A DNA stretch of 64,000 bases, taken from assembly GCA_900660155.1 (NCBI GenBank), contig CABFPE010000241.1, positions 104,358 through 168,357 of the forward strand. Direction: 5' to 3'. Within the stretch, counting starts at the first letter, position 1; each line of letters starts with the position of its first letter. This DNA comes from Hofstenia miamia (Eukaryota; Xenacoelomorpha; Acoela; Hofsteniidae). This document shows, piece by piece, positions 25,465 through 33,492 of this stretch. The notes under the pieces are model-generated. The model had not been told where the DNA came from. It was given only the letters and a program-made list of their open reading frames with translations, and searched no databases. The translations under genes and the position numbers were made by a program.

Positions 25465-28400
25465 GACTTTATTTAGCCGCTGAAGGCATACACTACAAAA
25501 AATAAAAAACAAGTCAGGTTTTACGGCAGCGAGGACAATCACAGGAAATGAAATAGGAGCAAATGGACGAGTAGGCGAAGTTGGAGAAGGGCTCAGCAAA
25601 GAGGAAATTCATTAAAGATTTCTTGAAGCTCGGAGGCGGGGAAAAGAAATCAATCGCTGTTGGAGGGTTGAGAGTCAAGATGTAATTAACAGCAGTACAA
25701 GCACAATTGAAAAACGAGTGAAGGGTGCGATGTTTCTTGGGACGACGACTGGAGAAAGTGACAACATCATCAGAGCGAGTGGAGCGGGAATTAGAGAACT
25801 TAATGAAATCAAAAGGATCAAGATCCAATTTGCGAGTGAGCAGTCGATTGAACAGGAGAAGGTCACAGGCATAGAAGTAGAGTGACAGCGGCAGAGTGGA
25901 GAATTTGAGAAGGGCTTCTTTGTATGGCAAGGGAGAAATCCATTTGAAGGCACGCTTCTGGAAACGTTCCATAGAGTGGAACATGGAACGGGAAGGCCAC
26001 CAACAGGGAGATGCATAGAGAAGAATGGCGCGAGGAATGGAATTGAACAAAGAGTTTCACATCAGAAGTGGAATTAAAGTTAGCATTGCGGAAGAGGGCA
26101 AAGAGTGAAGAATTAGCTTTGCGGAGACGTAAGGATACATGACCGGACCAATTTAAGTTATCAGAAAGTTGAACTCCAAAATGAGTATGGTGAGTTGAAA
26201 GTTCAGAGGAAGAGGAAGATCAGAAGGGGGAGATACAGAAAAGGAAATACCACATGTCTTGCTTGGGCTAAAATCAAGATTGTTAACAGAAGACCAAGTA
26301 GACAAAAGCTCAAGATCAGAGGTAATATTGGAGGCAAAAGAACTACCAAAGTTGAAAATACCAGTGTCATCAACGTACAGTAGACAGGATGAGTTGAGAA
26401 CAGATTGAGGGAGGTCGTTGATAGCAACAAGGAAGAAGAGAACCGCAAACACGGAACCTTGAGGAGCACCACTAGAGACAAGAGCAGGGGAAGAAATAGA
26501 TGAGTTGATTTTGACACACTGACGACGATTGGACAGGTAAGATTGAAAGAGTTCGATGAAATCAGCATCAAAGCCAAATAAACATAATGTGTCAAGAAGG
26601 ACAGAATGAGGGAGCCGATCAAAAGCTTTAGAAATGTCAAGAAAGATAATGCAACCAGAATGATTGCGATCAGAGTGGAAATAGCAGTTTTCGATCAAAG
26701 TGAGCAAGTTAGTGATGGTAGAACGACCCGGAAGGTTACCATGCTGAGAAGCAGAGAAGAGGTGACGAATTTTAGGGAACACATAACGAAAGACAAGACG
26801 CTCAGAGATGATTGACAGCCTAGAAAGAATAGCTATTGGACAATAAGAAGTGACTTGAGAAGAGGGAAGCTGATTGGATTTTAATTGTGGAGAGATCCAA
26901 GATGTTTTCTAGCAAGGCGGAAAACGTTTAGAGGAGCAAATATAAGAGAAGAGATGCTTTAAATTGATGTAAAAAGTTAAGGAAGTTTCATGGATAACAA
27001 AGGATGGGACGCCATCAGGATAGCAAGGACCAGACAATTTGCAGGACTTAAGCATGAGGGAAACATCATGGGCGTTAAAGACGATGTCACATAGGCGAAT
27101 CAGAGGGGAGGTGACAGGAGGACCAGGACATAGCGAGACAGGATCAGAAAAATTCGAGGAGAAAGATGGTTCCAATGCAAGCTGGGGAGGTCAGGTTTGG
27201 AATTCAGGGAACTCAAGAAAGCATAAGAGTCTTGAAGAGACCCAGATGAGAAGCTGGACAACAGAGCGATTTTGTCGAGTTCCATAAAGTTGATGACGTC
27301 TTCGGTGAAAGAAGAGAGTTCTGAAGAATTGGAAGGACTGTAACGGCGTTTGAAAGATTCGAGTTTATTCAAAGAGTGTACAGTAAGGGATGGAAATAGA
27401 AAGGGAGAGAAATACGCTTTTTCCGACGACGAGGAACAAAGGATGAAATAACTTGGTGAAGGAAGGTGTACCAGTCATCAGCAGAGAAAGAGTCATTAAA
27501 AATGGGGAATGAAGAAGAGAGAGCAGCATTTAGAGATACAAAGTCACTGTTAGATCGAGCGTATTGAGGAGTGAACAAATGAGTGATCAGACCGTTCGAC
27601 CGGAACAGGGACAACAGAGGTGTCAAAAATAAGATCAGGGTGAGAGCACAAAACCAAGTCAAGAAGGGAGGAGGGGGAAGTAGGAGAAAATACAAGTTAT
27701 TCAAGAGAGTAGGAAGCAAAAAGATCCAGAACAGCGGATTCATAGGCGTCATTAGAGACAAGTGCAATCCAACAAACATTAGGGAGGTTGAAGTCACCAC
27801 AGATGAGGAGATGAGGAGGAGTGGGAAATCCAAGTTGACGAGAGAGAGAGTGATAGACTGATCATGAAAGTAAGCAAGCATGGATGAAAAATCAGCAAGG
27901 GGAATACGAAAAGGACTGCTGGAAGGAGGGTTGTAAACACAGAGAAGAGAAACAANACAAAACCAAGTCAAGAAGGGAGGAGGGGGAAGTAGGAGAAAAT
28001 ACAAGTTATTCAAGAGAGTAGGAAGCAAAAAGATCCAGAACAGCGGATTCATAGGCGTCATTAGAGACAAGTGCAATCCAACAAACATTAGGGAGGTTGA
28101 AGTCACCACAGATGAGGAGATGAGGAGGAGTGGGAAATCCAAGTTGACGAGAGAGAGAGTGATAGACTGATCATGAAAGTAAGCAAGCATGGATGAAAAA
28201 TCAGCAAGGGGAATACGAAAAGGACTGCTGGAAGGAGGGTTGTAAACACAGAGAAGAGAAACAATGTGATCACTGAGAACAACAGCACAACCGCAACAGA
28301 AGTCAAAGGAAAAAAGACCCAAAGGAGAGGGGGTGGATGTCAAGGTTAGGGTAATGAGAGGCAATCAGAACACCACCATGACGACCACTAGAGCGATCCA

Positions 28401-28992
28401 TACGGCAGAGAACTTTAAGTGCGGAGTTAGCAAAAACAACACTGTCAGAAAGAAATGAAAAAGTGATGTAACTGTGTGAGAAAGCAACTACAAAAACTAC
28501 AAAAAGGCAAAACAAACTATTCGAGTCAAAGCATGATAGACATTTCAACAATATGGTCTCTATCAATATTTCTATTTAAGATAAAAATGTAAACATTCAG
28601 GTCGAATTGAATTACTATACTTCAATACTGTGTATTCAAAGTATATAATAAAGAACTTAAAATGACTTTAGGATAGAAAAGGCACATTACTGCAAACATT
28701 TGATTTTCATGTTACGTTTGATATACGTTAGGAATCTTTTTAAATTGTAATGCTTTTTCAATAGAATTGGCATAACTCCTTAAAATTCATTAACAACGAT
28801 AAAAAAACAATGTGGAACTAGGATTTCAGCTTAATTACCTGATTCATTCTTACAACGATCTGGATGCAACTGTAAAGACATGCGGTAATAACTTTTCTTA
28901 ATAGACGCTTGTGTAGCAGACTTTTCGACTCCAAATACATCATATAATGAATGTGCACAGAAAAGAACCTCAATATCTTCAAGTATTCCCAT
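10530..28992 (-). CDS. DNAJC9: DNAJC9-like J-domain histone co-chaperone, four exons
   Basis: Four minus-strand exons (28,992-28,839; 20,315-20,087; 12,716-12,587; 10,757-10,530) join in phase into 246 aa plus stop, close to human DNAJC9 (260 aa). The start MGILEDIEVLF matches the family N-terminus, which places the ATG at 28,992. The J domain covers about residues 14-85, with the catalytic HPD at 43-45 (SLQLHPDR) and the helix IV text FQTLSHAYSILSNKELRETYD. The WYDFWRTVFPRVTVERID segment, the MDFIMDN...EEPR-like block (CEDEPRVVEIIQ) and the basic tail ending LEKKYCKPKRGKKR all follow the human order. Family knowledge: DNAJC9 binds H3-H4 histones and recruits HSP70 through the J domain in the nucleus. 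Introns are 8.5, 7.4 and 1.8 kb and packed with transposons. All exons are open; I see no sign of a pseudogene. Confidence 0.93.
10758..12586. other. Intron 3 of the DNAJC9-like gene
   Basis: Donor GTATAT at 12,586-12,581 (minus strand), acceptor TTTAG ending at 10,758. AT-rich. Open frames on both strands (for example 10,901-11,215 plus and 11,566-11,856 minus) have no recognisable content and are probably chance. Confidence 0.7.
12587..12716 (-). CDS. DNAJC9: DNAJC9-like exon 3
   Basis: A 130-base exon with acceptor TTTTTTTTAG (AG at 12,718-12,717) and donor GTATAT. Its first base completes the glutamine codon begun in exon 2. It encodes NSKEERNHIKKYYESSKGNM and then DFIMDNLMFSTCEDEPRVVE followed by IIQ. 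The human counterpart is [20 protein letters not shown] and following residues. Confidence 0.92.
12999..13013. repeat. Left 15-bp terminal inverted repeat of the TTAA element
   Basis: CCCTTTAAGGACGAA directly after TTAA; the exact reverse complement lies at 18,410-18,424 directly before TTAA. Beyond base 15 the two ends diverge. Confidence 0.9.
13327..13860 (-). pseudogene. Leftward gene of the TTAA element, helical C-terminal part
   Basis: A 174-codon open frame (ATG at 13,851; coding-like text continues a little upstream) ends at 13,327. It is rich in predicted helices: LSLRFRNFLILYDGYDIQKA, then SSRAYIHAVRENFIRFLFKS, then RMEQMIPITFARKYIAES. I do not recognise a named domain; the arrangement of zinc fingers followed by an all-helical region recalls the DNA-binding and core-binding layout of some transposon accessory or recombinase-like proteins, which is inference only. 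The zinc-finger part lies at 16,250-16,590, beyond the piggyBac insertion, which therefore disrupts this gene. Confidence 0.5.
13948..16240 (+). mobile_element. piggyBac transposon inserted in the TTAA element
   Basis: The right end is clear: the terminal sequence reads (outer to inner, minus strand) CACTAGAACAGCCAAGG then TGGGTCATTTGACCC, next to TTAA at 16,241-16,244. The left end contains CTAGAACAGCC at 13,948 and, 27 bases on, CGAACAGCCAAGATGGG followed by TCATTTGACCC. It therefore carries a small internal duplication and lacks an adjacent TTAA, meaning the left junction is rearranged or worn. A further inverted-repeat copy, GGGTCAATTGACCC (a perfect palindrome) with GCTCTGGCTGTT, lies subterminally at 16,031-16,056. 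One full transposase gene is inside. Confidence 0.9.
14216..15880 (+). CDS. piggyBac transposase (intact frame)
   Basis: An uninterrupted frame of 554 codons from ATG 14,216 (nine further upstream codons start with TTG, so this ATG is the natural start). Residues 15-75 form an acidic, low-complexity N-terminus, usual in the family. The DDE_Tnp_1_7-type core follows with the catalytic aspartates in family context: AIDEQLFPTKARC (D249), VTCDNFFTC (D326) and KCGVDVMD (D422, with D425 nearby). The C-terminus (about 508-554) is a cysteine-rich zinc-binding domain with CIACNKPTCGNC and CSKCK. The length agrees with known piggyBac transposases (about 560-600 aa). It catalyses cut-and-paste transposition at TTAA. 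With all catalytic residues and an open frame it is either young or preserved; the worn left end argues against full mobility of this copy. Confidence 0.95.
   Translation: MNRRITAEKAIEYFTNLDEDDSGDESESSTESETADKCQNTVDDDYVVNNEDESDGDIEDITETQYSIDEASDTPNTISKDGTNWITVTSGPVGRLPAHNIFRAKQGPSPYCRNIKSPVDAWRLLIDDGCLRHILNCTNDFARNKNVQKLFTIEEIDGFIGLLFMRGLMNQNTFPLDLLWSNEYGSNIFINTMSRNRFRELKKFIRFDVRSHRSERLKTDKFALLSEVLDRFVENSQKAYVPGESIAIDEQLFPTKARCKFLQYMPNKPDKFGIKFWMATELDSKYCINIIPYVGRDDTRQTSLGTHVVMKLMQPYFGKGYNVTCDNFFTCKDLAQKLLDKQISIVGTVRQNRREVPKTNKMKLYDSITYQCDSIQLVKYQAKPNKVVHVLSTLHKGLQCETSGKKKPESIIYYNKNKCGVDVMDSMCRQMTTKAGCRRWPLAAFYNILDISGINSWILYKKVSGCKISRREFLLQLSRELTDKLRKKRSEKDITNAQSHSLNKRIRCEVRSHCKRNKTSTLCIACNKPTCGNCMAKICSKCKQSTRLHCCPTC
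16250..16590 (-). pseudogene. Leftward gene of the TTAA element, zinc-finger part
   Basis: On the minus strand two C2H2-like blocks are visible. One is KICCPLCSACTNHKNYLLHL followed by ERSH (frame ending at 16,373). The other, in another frame at about 16,255-16,330, is CPSCETAFIRLDKHIVEVQH. They would be the N-terminal DNA-binding part of the helical protein at 13,327-13,860. The gene is broken by the piggyBac insertion and by at least one frame change. Confidence 0.5.
16586..17660 (+). pseudogene. Rightward transposase-like gene of the TTAA element
   Basis: Plus-strand text in two or more frames shows an RNase-H-like pattern. It has a strand with an acidic residue (HNFTIFDMATKECVGYF, about 16,965-17,015), a second strand ending in an acidic residue (MIIIYSDCCTYQNRN, about 17,110-17,155) and a helix with a third acidic residue (GHTQMDVDSVHSIIERK, about 17,229-17,279). 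These could be a DDE/DDD triad (inference). A downstream module (TSIRPGRVSGDPVVTDIRVL, about 17,405-17,466, then AELPRR) is typical of a widespread invertebrate repeat-encoded protein I have seen only as uncharacterised. Stops and shifts break it here. TTAA flanks suggest Sola3 or Kolobok; I am not sure of either. Confidence 0.55.
18410..18424. repeat. Right 15-bp terminal inverted repeat of the TTAA element
   Basis: Exact reverse complement of 12,999-13,013, followed by the TTAA target copy at 18,425-18,428. Confidence 0.9.
18634..18877. repeat. Left copy of a 244-bp duplication around single-N gaps
   Basis: Bases 18,634-18,877 and 19,087-19,330 have the same length (244) and read the same. 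The segment between carries an N at each end (18,878 and 19,086). This is the same assembly signature as at 4,580, 7,160, 22,144 and 27,956. Confidence 0.85.
18862..19140 (+). pseudogene. LINE fragment (endonuclease-RT linker)
   Basis: The plus strand reads KIYTPLEEHILFDITYTFND, then CEITKALNKVAPLRTKLIST and KLRPVINEPRDSDLIKDLV. The theme of a terminal helix, ALxKxAPLxTK and a PW-like block is typical of the linker between the APE endonuclease and reverse transcriptase of Jockey/CR1-group LINEs. No RT motifs follow. Fragment only, partly duplicated by the assembly. Confidence 0.6.
19087..19330. repeat. Right copy of the 244-bp duplication
   Basis: Partner of 18,634-18,877; see that entry. 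Confidence 0.85.
20087..20315 (-). CDS. DNAJC9: DNAJC9-like exon 2 (end of J domain and DNAJC9 core)
   Basis: A 229-base exon. The AG at 20,317-20,316 lies within CCCAAG, chosen because it is the acceptor that keeps the frame from exon 1 (phase 1, GAT = D) and avoids the stops upstream. The donor GTAAGT is at 20,086-20,081. It encodes YSHRLLDPSKTKKFQTLSHA and on to KAEYQ. The pyrimidine tract before the acceptor is weak, so the exact 5' edge is less certain than the rest. Confidence 0.88.
21492..21526. other. Perfect 11-bp hairpin
   Basis: GGCGCTGAATA (21,492-21,502) pairs with TATTCAGCGCC (21,516-21,526) across a 13-base loop. Variants of the GGCGCT word recur at about 21,700-21,770. Probably a repeat-derived structure; no function is implied. 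Confidence 0.6.
22020..22332. repeat. Duplicated segment flanking a 21-base gap
   Basis: About 120 bases (from gcattattc to gaatacggaccc) occur at about 22,020-22,143 and again at about 22,209-22,332, separated by the N run 22,144-22,164. Same probable assembly cause as the single-N duplications. Confidence 0.8.
25399..25462. repeat. (AAT)n microsatellite, LINE tail
   Basis: About 21 uninterrupted AAT units. It directly abuts the 3' end of the minus-strand LINE (read on that strand, ...TAAATAAAGTCATTT then (ATT)n), so it is probably the retrotransposition tail, perhaps expanded later. Confidence 0.85.
27648..27955. repeat. Left copy of a 308-bp duplication around a one-base gap
   Basis: 27,648-27,955 equals 27,957-28,264 in length (308) and text, separated by one N (27,956). 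It duplicates part of the LINE endonuclease. Probable assembly artefact. Confidence 0.88.
27957..28264. repeat. Right copy of the 308-bp duplication
   Basis: Partner of 27,648-27,955; see that entry. Confidence 0.88.
28839..28992 (-). CDS. DNAJC9: DNAJC9-like exon 1 with start codon and HPD motif
   Basis: ATG at 28,992-28,990, donor CAG|GTAATT (exon ends 28,839). It encodes MGILEDIEVLFCAHSLYDVF, then GVEKSATQASIKKSYYRMSL and QLHPDRCKNES. It carries helix I, helix II and the HPD loop of the J domain. The N-terminus aligns residue for residue with the start of DNAJC9 (MGLLDLCEEVFGTADLY in human). Confidence 0.95.
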
Positions 28993-30468
28993 CTAAAAAC
29001 AAAAACCCCATTAAAAAAGTACAAATTATGTAAAGATATGACTAAAAGTAAATTCGCCACGTTCATATGGAATAATTTTGTTTAAAGCCATCGAATCACT
29101 TATATACTAGGGAAATTTACCATAGTAATAGATAAAATATTAGGCAATAGAATAAGTTGGTTGAAATTAAAAAATAAAAGTGGTCTTATATAATCGATGT
29201 TTAACTATTTTTGAACTAACATAGTAAACATCTTCCATTTCTGCATCAAATTAATTTTAAAAAGAAATCATTATCATCTAGTAAAACATTCATTGAAAAA
29301 TTCGTTTTTATTTTCACGATTCTACAAACACTAATCGATAGTAGATCAGGAGGAGAGCCGATGACTACCACTCGTAACAATGGATGAAATTTACTTTTAG
29401 TAAAATTTTTTCTAACAAGAACATTAGACTGCAACACCAATTTTGTTTAAATGATTTTGTGGTTTGAATTACAAAAATAAAAATATGCCCATATTATAAG
29501 ATTACACCTTAAATGAATGTATGTAATTAGAGATTTATAAGTTGGCTTCACAAAACGCCTTTATTTCCTTTATACTCGAGCTACAGCAAAACAGAATGGG
29601 CATAGTATTGGTAAAACGAATGTCAAGTGGGAGATGATCTTGGTGCTATTCCAATATATCAAGCTGCCATTAACCAATAATTCTGACGTCGGCAAATGTT
29701 AAAATAAAGAAAGGAATATTCATTGGTCGGCAATGGCAAAGTTATCTAGTTAGCTTTGTTACTGTAATTCGAGTCTTCTTGGAAAATAATATAAATAGAA
29801 CTGCCATGAAATTTTGTCAATTTACTAAGGTGCTACAAAGGAATTGGTAGCAGCATGTCCTTGAAATTGCACATATTGGAATTTCATTTATATTTTTTTC
29901 AAATATAATATGGGAGAATACTAAAAGTAGGGGCTTCTACCAAACGTGATGGACAAGTACTACAAGGATCAGGCTACTAAGTTTATGGTGGGTGATTGAT
30001 CTTGATTGTTCTAAGAAACCTAGTCTATTTACAGAAGATAGACCAGAAAATCGATGCACTTACTATGAATAACATCTTAAAACAACAGGTAGTGTTATAT
30101 CTTACTCATGACTAGCATATCTTATAGACATTAAAACTATTGTATAACTTCAGAAATGTTGAAGGACATATTCTAAATATCGATATAGTTTTTTAATTAT
30201 GATTAGGAAAATGATTTTTCATTCATTTTGGAACTAACCACATCTGTACAGGTTTTTTCCAAAAGCAAACAATTAATAAATTCTTTTAAATCTTTTAAAT
30301 CATTATGTGTGACATTAATAAAACCAAATACTTGAATAGCTAAATCAAAATTGCAATTGAGTCGCTATTTACATTTAGAAAAAGATGCGGCTTGTTTAAG
30401 CAAGCAAAATAATCTGAGAATTCTAATTAAACAAGACAGTATATACAAATATATATAATATTTGAGAA
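28993..30468. other. 5' flank of the DNAJC9-like gene, no other gene seen
   Basis: AT-rich. CCAAT boxes in both orientations (ACCAAT near 29,675, ATTGG near 29,724) and a TGACGTCG word near 29,689 lie about 0.7 kb upstream of the start codon and could belong to a promoter with a 5' UTR intron. This is inference only. Confidence 0.4.
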
Positions 30469-30541
30469 TATAAAGTGGAGATGAATTCAATTGCATTTCA
30501 GACCGGATCTGCTTCAGAACTAATATATAAAAATGGTAAGT
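30469..30541 (+). promoter_or_regulatory. Candidate TATA/Inr promoter with a tiny first exon
   Basis: TATAAA at 30,469-30,474 lies 31 bases before the A of TTTCAGAC (30,500), the canonical spacing of a TATA box to an initiator. About 33 bases on, AAAATG is followed at once by the perfect donor GTAAGT (30,536-30,541). First exons that hold only the start codon are common in short housekeeping genes. A pyrimidine-rich acceptor (TTTCCCTTTTAG) follows about 75 bases downstream, but the frame after it closes within 13 codons, and a LINE begins at 30.7 kb. I cannot name the gene; it may be truncated by the LINE. Confidence 0.3.
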
Positions 30542-30739
30542 CCTGATGTCTATAAAGGAACGTATTTTATAAACGCAACATCCTCTTCTTTTCGAATTGT
30601 ATTTCCCTTTTAGTTACACTGTATTCAATGCAAACTTCAGTTAATGTATTAACATATTCAAAAAGAACAGAATATTTGTCTAAATAAATATTTTTTAGCT
30701 TAAGCGTTTGCCATCGATGTTGCATAAGCAAAACATAGC

Positions 30740-32215
30740 AATTTTGTTGTCTATGATGTTTGTTGGTTTACGCGAAGAGTTTCGAAGAATTGGAAAAATT
30801 ATAACGTCGTTTGAAAGATTCGAGAGTTTATTCAAAGAGTGTACAGTAAGGTATGACAAATAGAAAGGGAGAGAAATACGCTTTTTCTGATGACGAGGAA
30901 TAAAGGATGAAATAACTTTGTGAAGGAAGGTGTACCAGTCATCAGCAGAGAAAGAGTAATTAAAAATGGGGAATGATGAAAAGAGAACAGCATTTAGAGA
31001 TACAAAGTCACTTTTAAATCGAGAATATTGAGGAGCAGCAGGACAAGCAGATAGAGTAATAGAATTGACAGATAGGTTGAAGCGAACAAATGAGTGATCA
31101 GACAGTTTAATCGGAACAGGGACCAAAGAGGTGTCAAAATATGATCAGGGTGAGAGCACAAAACCAAGGCAAGGAGGGAGGAGCAGGAAGTAGGAGAAAA
31201 TATAAGAGAGAAAGAAGCAAAAAGTTCTAGAACAGCGAATTCATAGGCGTCATTAGAATCAAGTGTGGCAAATCCAAGTTGCCGGAGGAGAGGGTGATAG
31301 AGTGATCATGAAAGTACTAAAGCATGGATGAAAAATCATCAAGGGGAATGCGAAAAGGACTGTTGGAAGGAGGTTTATAAACACAGAGAAGAGAAATAAT
31401 GTGAAAACTGAGAACAACAGCACGGCTACACCAGAAATCAAAGGAGAGGAGGTGGATGTCAAGGTTAGGGTGACATGAGGCAATGAGAACACCACCATGA
31501 CGATCATTAGAGAGATCCATCCGGTAGAGAACTTTAAGTGCGGAGTTAGGAAAGACAACACTGTCAGCAACAGAAAGATCAAGCCAGGTTTCAGTAATGA
31601 AAATGGAGTCAACAGGAGCCTGCAAGAAGTTGTAAAAACTGAGACAACGGTTTAATGAGACAGTACTGTGAGCTTTGGTGAGCAAAAAAGAGAAACAGGA
31701 GGAGTATGTTCCAAGCTAGGAGGTGCCGGTGACCAATCACAATGAGAAGCATCACAATTGGTGGGGACAAAGGCCAAAACATTTGCGCTCAGCATCAAAG
31801 AGATATTAGTATTGATCAAGAGGCCATCCGAACAAACTTCAGGATACATGAGAGTATAATGAGACTCTTGATTACAGACAATATAGAAGGAGGCAAATGG
31901 AGAATCCGTATGTGGTGGAATGGGAAGGACGTCATCAAATTGGAGTGAGGAGCAACATTAGAAGCAAAAGCAAAATTAGCAAAACGGGTGATATAGATCT
32001 GAGCTTTCTGGGGAGGATGAGAAAGAGAACTAATCAGAACAGCAGACAGTTGACAGGAAGAACTAGTACCAAGGATGTGACGAGGGCGATTATTGTAGTG
32101 ACGGGCAGAGGAACAGACTGTTCAGGGTGAGAGAGCAGGATGATTGCAATGAGAGACCTGTTCCTTCTGATGAGTGAGCAGGCATGACATACCCTAGTAG
32201 GTCACTGGTTTCTTC
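30740..32215 (-). mobile_element. LINE copy, ORF1 end and endonuclease, same family as intron 1
   Basis: The minus strand carries the same endonuclease as the copy at 25.5-28.5 kb: FITETWLDLSVADSVVFPNS, RHGGVLIASCHPNLD, LLCVYKPPSNSPF and SFSADDWYTFLHKVISSFIP. Upstream (31.7-32.2 kb) lies ORF1-type coding text, so this copy extends further 5' but lacks the RT. Small deletions and frame changes separate the blocks. Its 5' end abuts that of a second copy on the opposite strand at about 32,220. Confidence 0.85.
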
Positions 32216-32222
32216 TTGACCA

Positions 32223-32900
32223 TTGTATCAGTCTTCCAACATCGGTTCTTTTAATATTGCCTTGTCAGACTCCCTTGCTAAACTCACCTCTGATGTCTTG
32301 TCATTGCATTCTCAAATGCTCTCCTACAGTGCTTCTGCCTCACGTACCATTCCTAATATTCACAATCATCTTGCCCCACGTTCTGCTCCTGCTACTGCTG
32401 CTCCCTCTCCTGGGCTGCCACTTGCCTCGGCACAGTCAGTCCCGCCTACTCACCGCAATCATCACCGTCGTCACAACCCTGGCGATGTGTTCCGATTAGT
32501 TTTCTTCCTTGTCCTTCTCATAAAGCTCACACCTATATCGGCCGTTTTGCTAATTCTGTTTCTGCTTCTGATTTTGCTGATCACCTCGATTGCTCCTCAC
32601 TCCAATTTGATGACGCCATTGCCATCCCACCACGTATAGATTCTCCATTCGCCTCCTTCCATATTGTCTGTAATCAAGAGTCTCTCTTTGCTCTCATGGA
32701 TCCTGAAATGTGGGCAGATAGCCACTTGATTTGATACTATCATCTCTGACGCTGAGAGCAAAACTTTTGGCCTTCATCCACGCCATTGTGATGCTTCAGA
32801 TCATGATTGACTCCTAGCTTGGAACTTACTCCCTATCCCAATCCTGGTTTCTCCTTTTTGCTTGCCAATGCCCGCTGTCTTGCTAGGGAAGGGCGCTTTG
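32223..32900 (+). mobile_element. LINE ORF1 fragment, opposite orientation (head to head)
   Basis: Plus-strand text SFNIALSDSLAKLTSDVLSL, then a Pro/Ala/Ser-rich segment with HRNHHRRHN, then text parallel to the minus-strand copy (for example ttttgctaattctgtttctg against its minus-strand counterpart near 31,980). It ends near the start of the endonuclease. Both copies contain the same ORF1-endonuclease junction, so this is not a simple twin-priming inversion of one insertion. Broken in several places. Confidence 0.75.
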
Positions 32901-33492
32901 AACCTTTTTTAAGGCGAAATTTAGAGCTGATCACGCATCTGAGATTTATTTTGCGATCCAGAGGTTGCTGATTTTGGTAATATTGACTTTTTCCAAAATG
33001 GCCGCCAAATACTGATTTTTTGCATTTTCTGGGAATCTAGTATCTTCAGAGCTTAAAATTTTTTCTTAAAACGGGTGGCACAAAGGCACAATTATTTGCG
33101 TTTATATTTATTATAATATAATTTAAACAGTGAATATGTCGATTTCTTTTCAAAATGGCGGCTAAAATAATGATTTTTTTGCATCTTTTTATTTAAATTC
33201 TAAAAGTACGAACGACAATTCATACTGCATAGTATATAATATAAAATGTGCATTCATTAAAAACACCTTCATTTGCTGAGCTCTATAGTTGTTTTTTGGA
33301 AGACGTTACATTTGGAATTTGGATATACTGTTCTACAGGTGATATTTAGAAATTGATAAAGCACAAAGAAGCAAATACAGTTGAAAAACAGTTACTGGAT
33401 GTGGCGTATAAAAGAAGAATGTGAATTTATTCAAAAACCCTAAATTGCAAAATGGAGTTCATTTAATGGGACGTATCATTTACTAAAGCTCA
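32901..33492. other. Non-coding, two YY1-like motifs
   Basis: A diverged direct repeat of about 40 bases: TTCCAAAATGGCCGCC at 32,991 and TTCAAAATGGCGGCT at 33,149. Each contains AAAATGGC[C/G]GC, the core of the YY1 site. They precede the unknown gene at 33.49 kb by 330-500 bases. No other feature seen. Confidence 0.4.

Larger units (their letters stand above)
25463..28460 (-). mobile_element. LINE with endonuclease, RT and Cys-rich C-terminus, 5'-truncated
   Basis: The minus strand carries the endonuclease C-terminal half (ADSVVF-like text and RHGGVLIAS at about 28,350-28,450, then LLCVYNPPSSSPF and the NLDFPLLL region). A linker follows at 27.1-27.6 kb. The RT is in the frame 26,782-26,153: LPGRSTITNLL, FLDISKAFDRLPHSVLLDTL, SSGAPQGSVFAVLFF and YVDD. 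The C-terminal domain (26,050-25,514) starts FNSIPRAILLYASPCWWPSR and ends CDCPRCRKT. YVDD replaces the more common YADD. Several frame changes exist, one caused by the 308-bp assembly duplication at 27,648-28,264. Clade not assigned; the same family is present at 30.7-32.9 kb. Confidence 0.88.
20316..28838. other. Intron 1 of the DNAJC9-like gene
   Basis: 8.5 kb. Contents: a (TA)n tract at 20,797-20,827; an 11-bp perfect hairpin at 21,492-21,526; repeated GGCGCT-containing text at 21,490-21,780; a duplicated segment around the N run 22,144-22,164; mostly unremarkable AT-rich DNA at 22.4-25.3 kb; then an (AAT)n tract and the minus-strand LINE (25.4-28.5 kb). Confidence 0.8.

Noticed and set aside
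25324-25599. Minus-strand frame with a poly-tyrosine run
   Set aside because: It is translation of the (AAT)n microsatellite joined to the out-of-frame LINE end.
26195-27287. Plus-strand frames overlapping the minus-strand LINE
   Set aside because: Antisense shadows of the LINE; their Lys/Arg-rich composition is the mirror of Ser/Leu/Phe-rich coding text.
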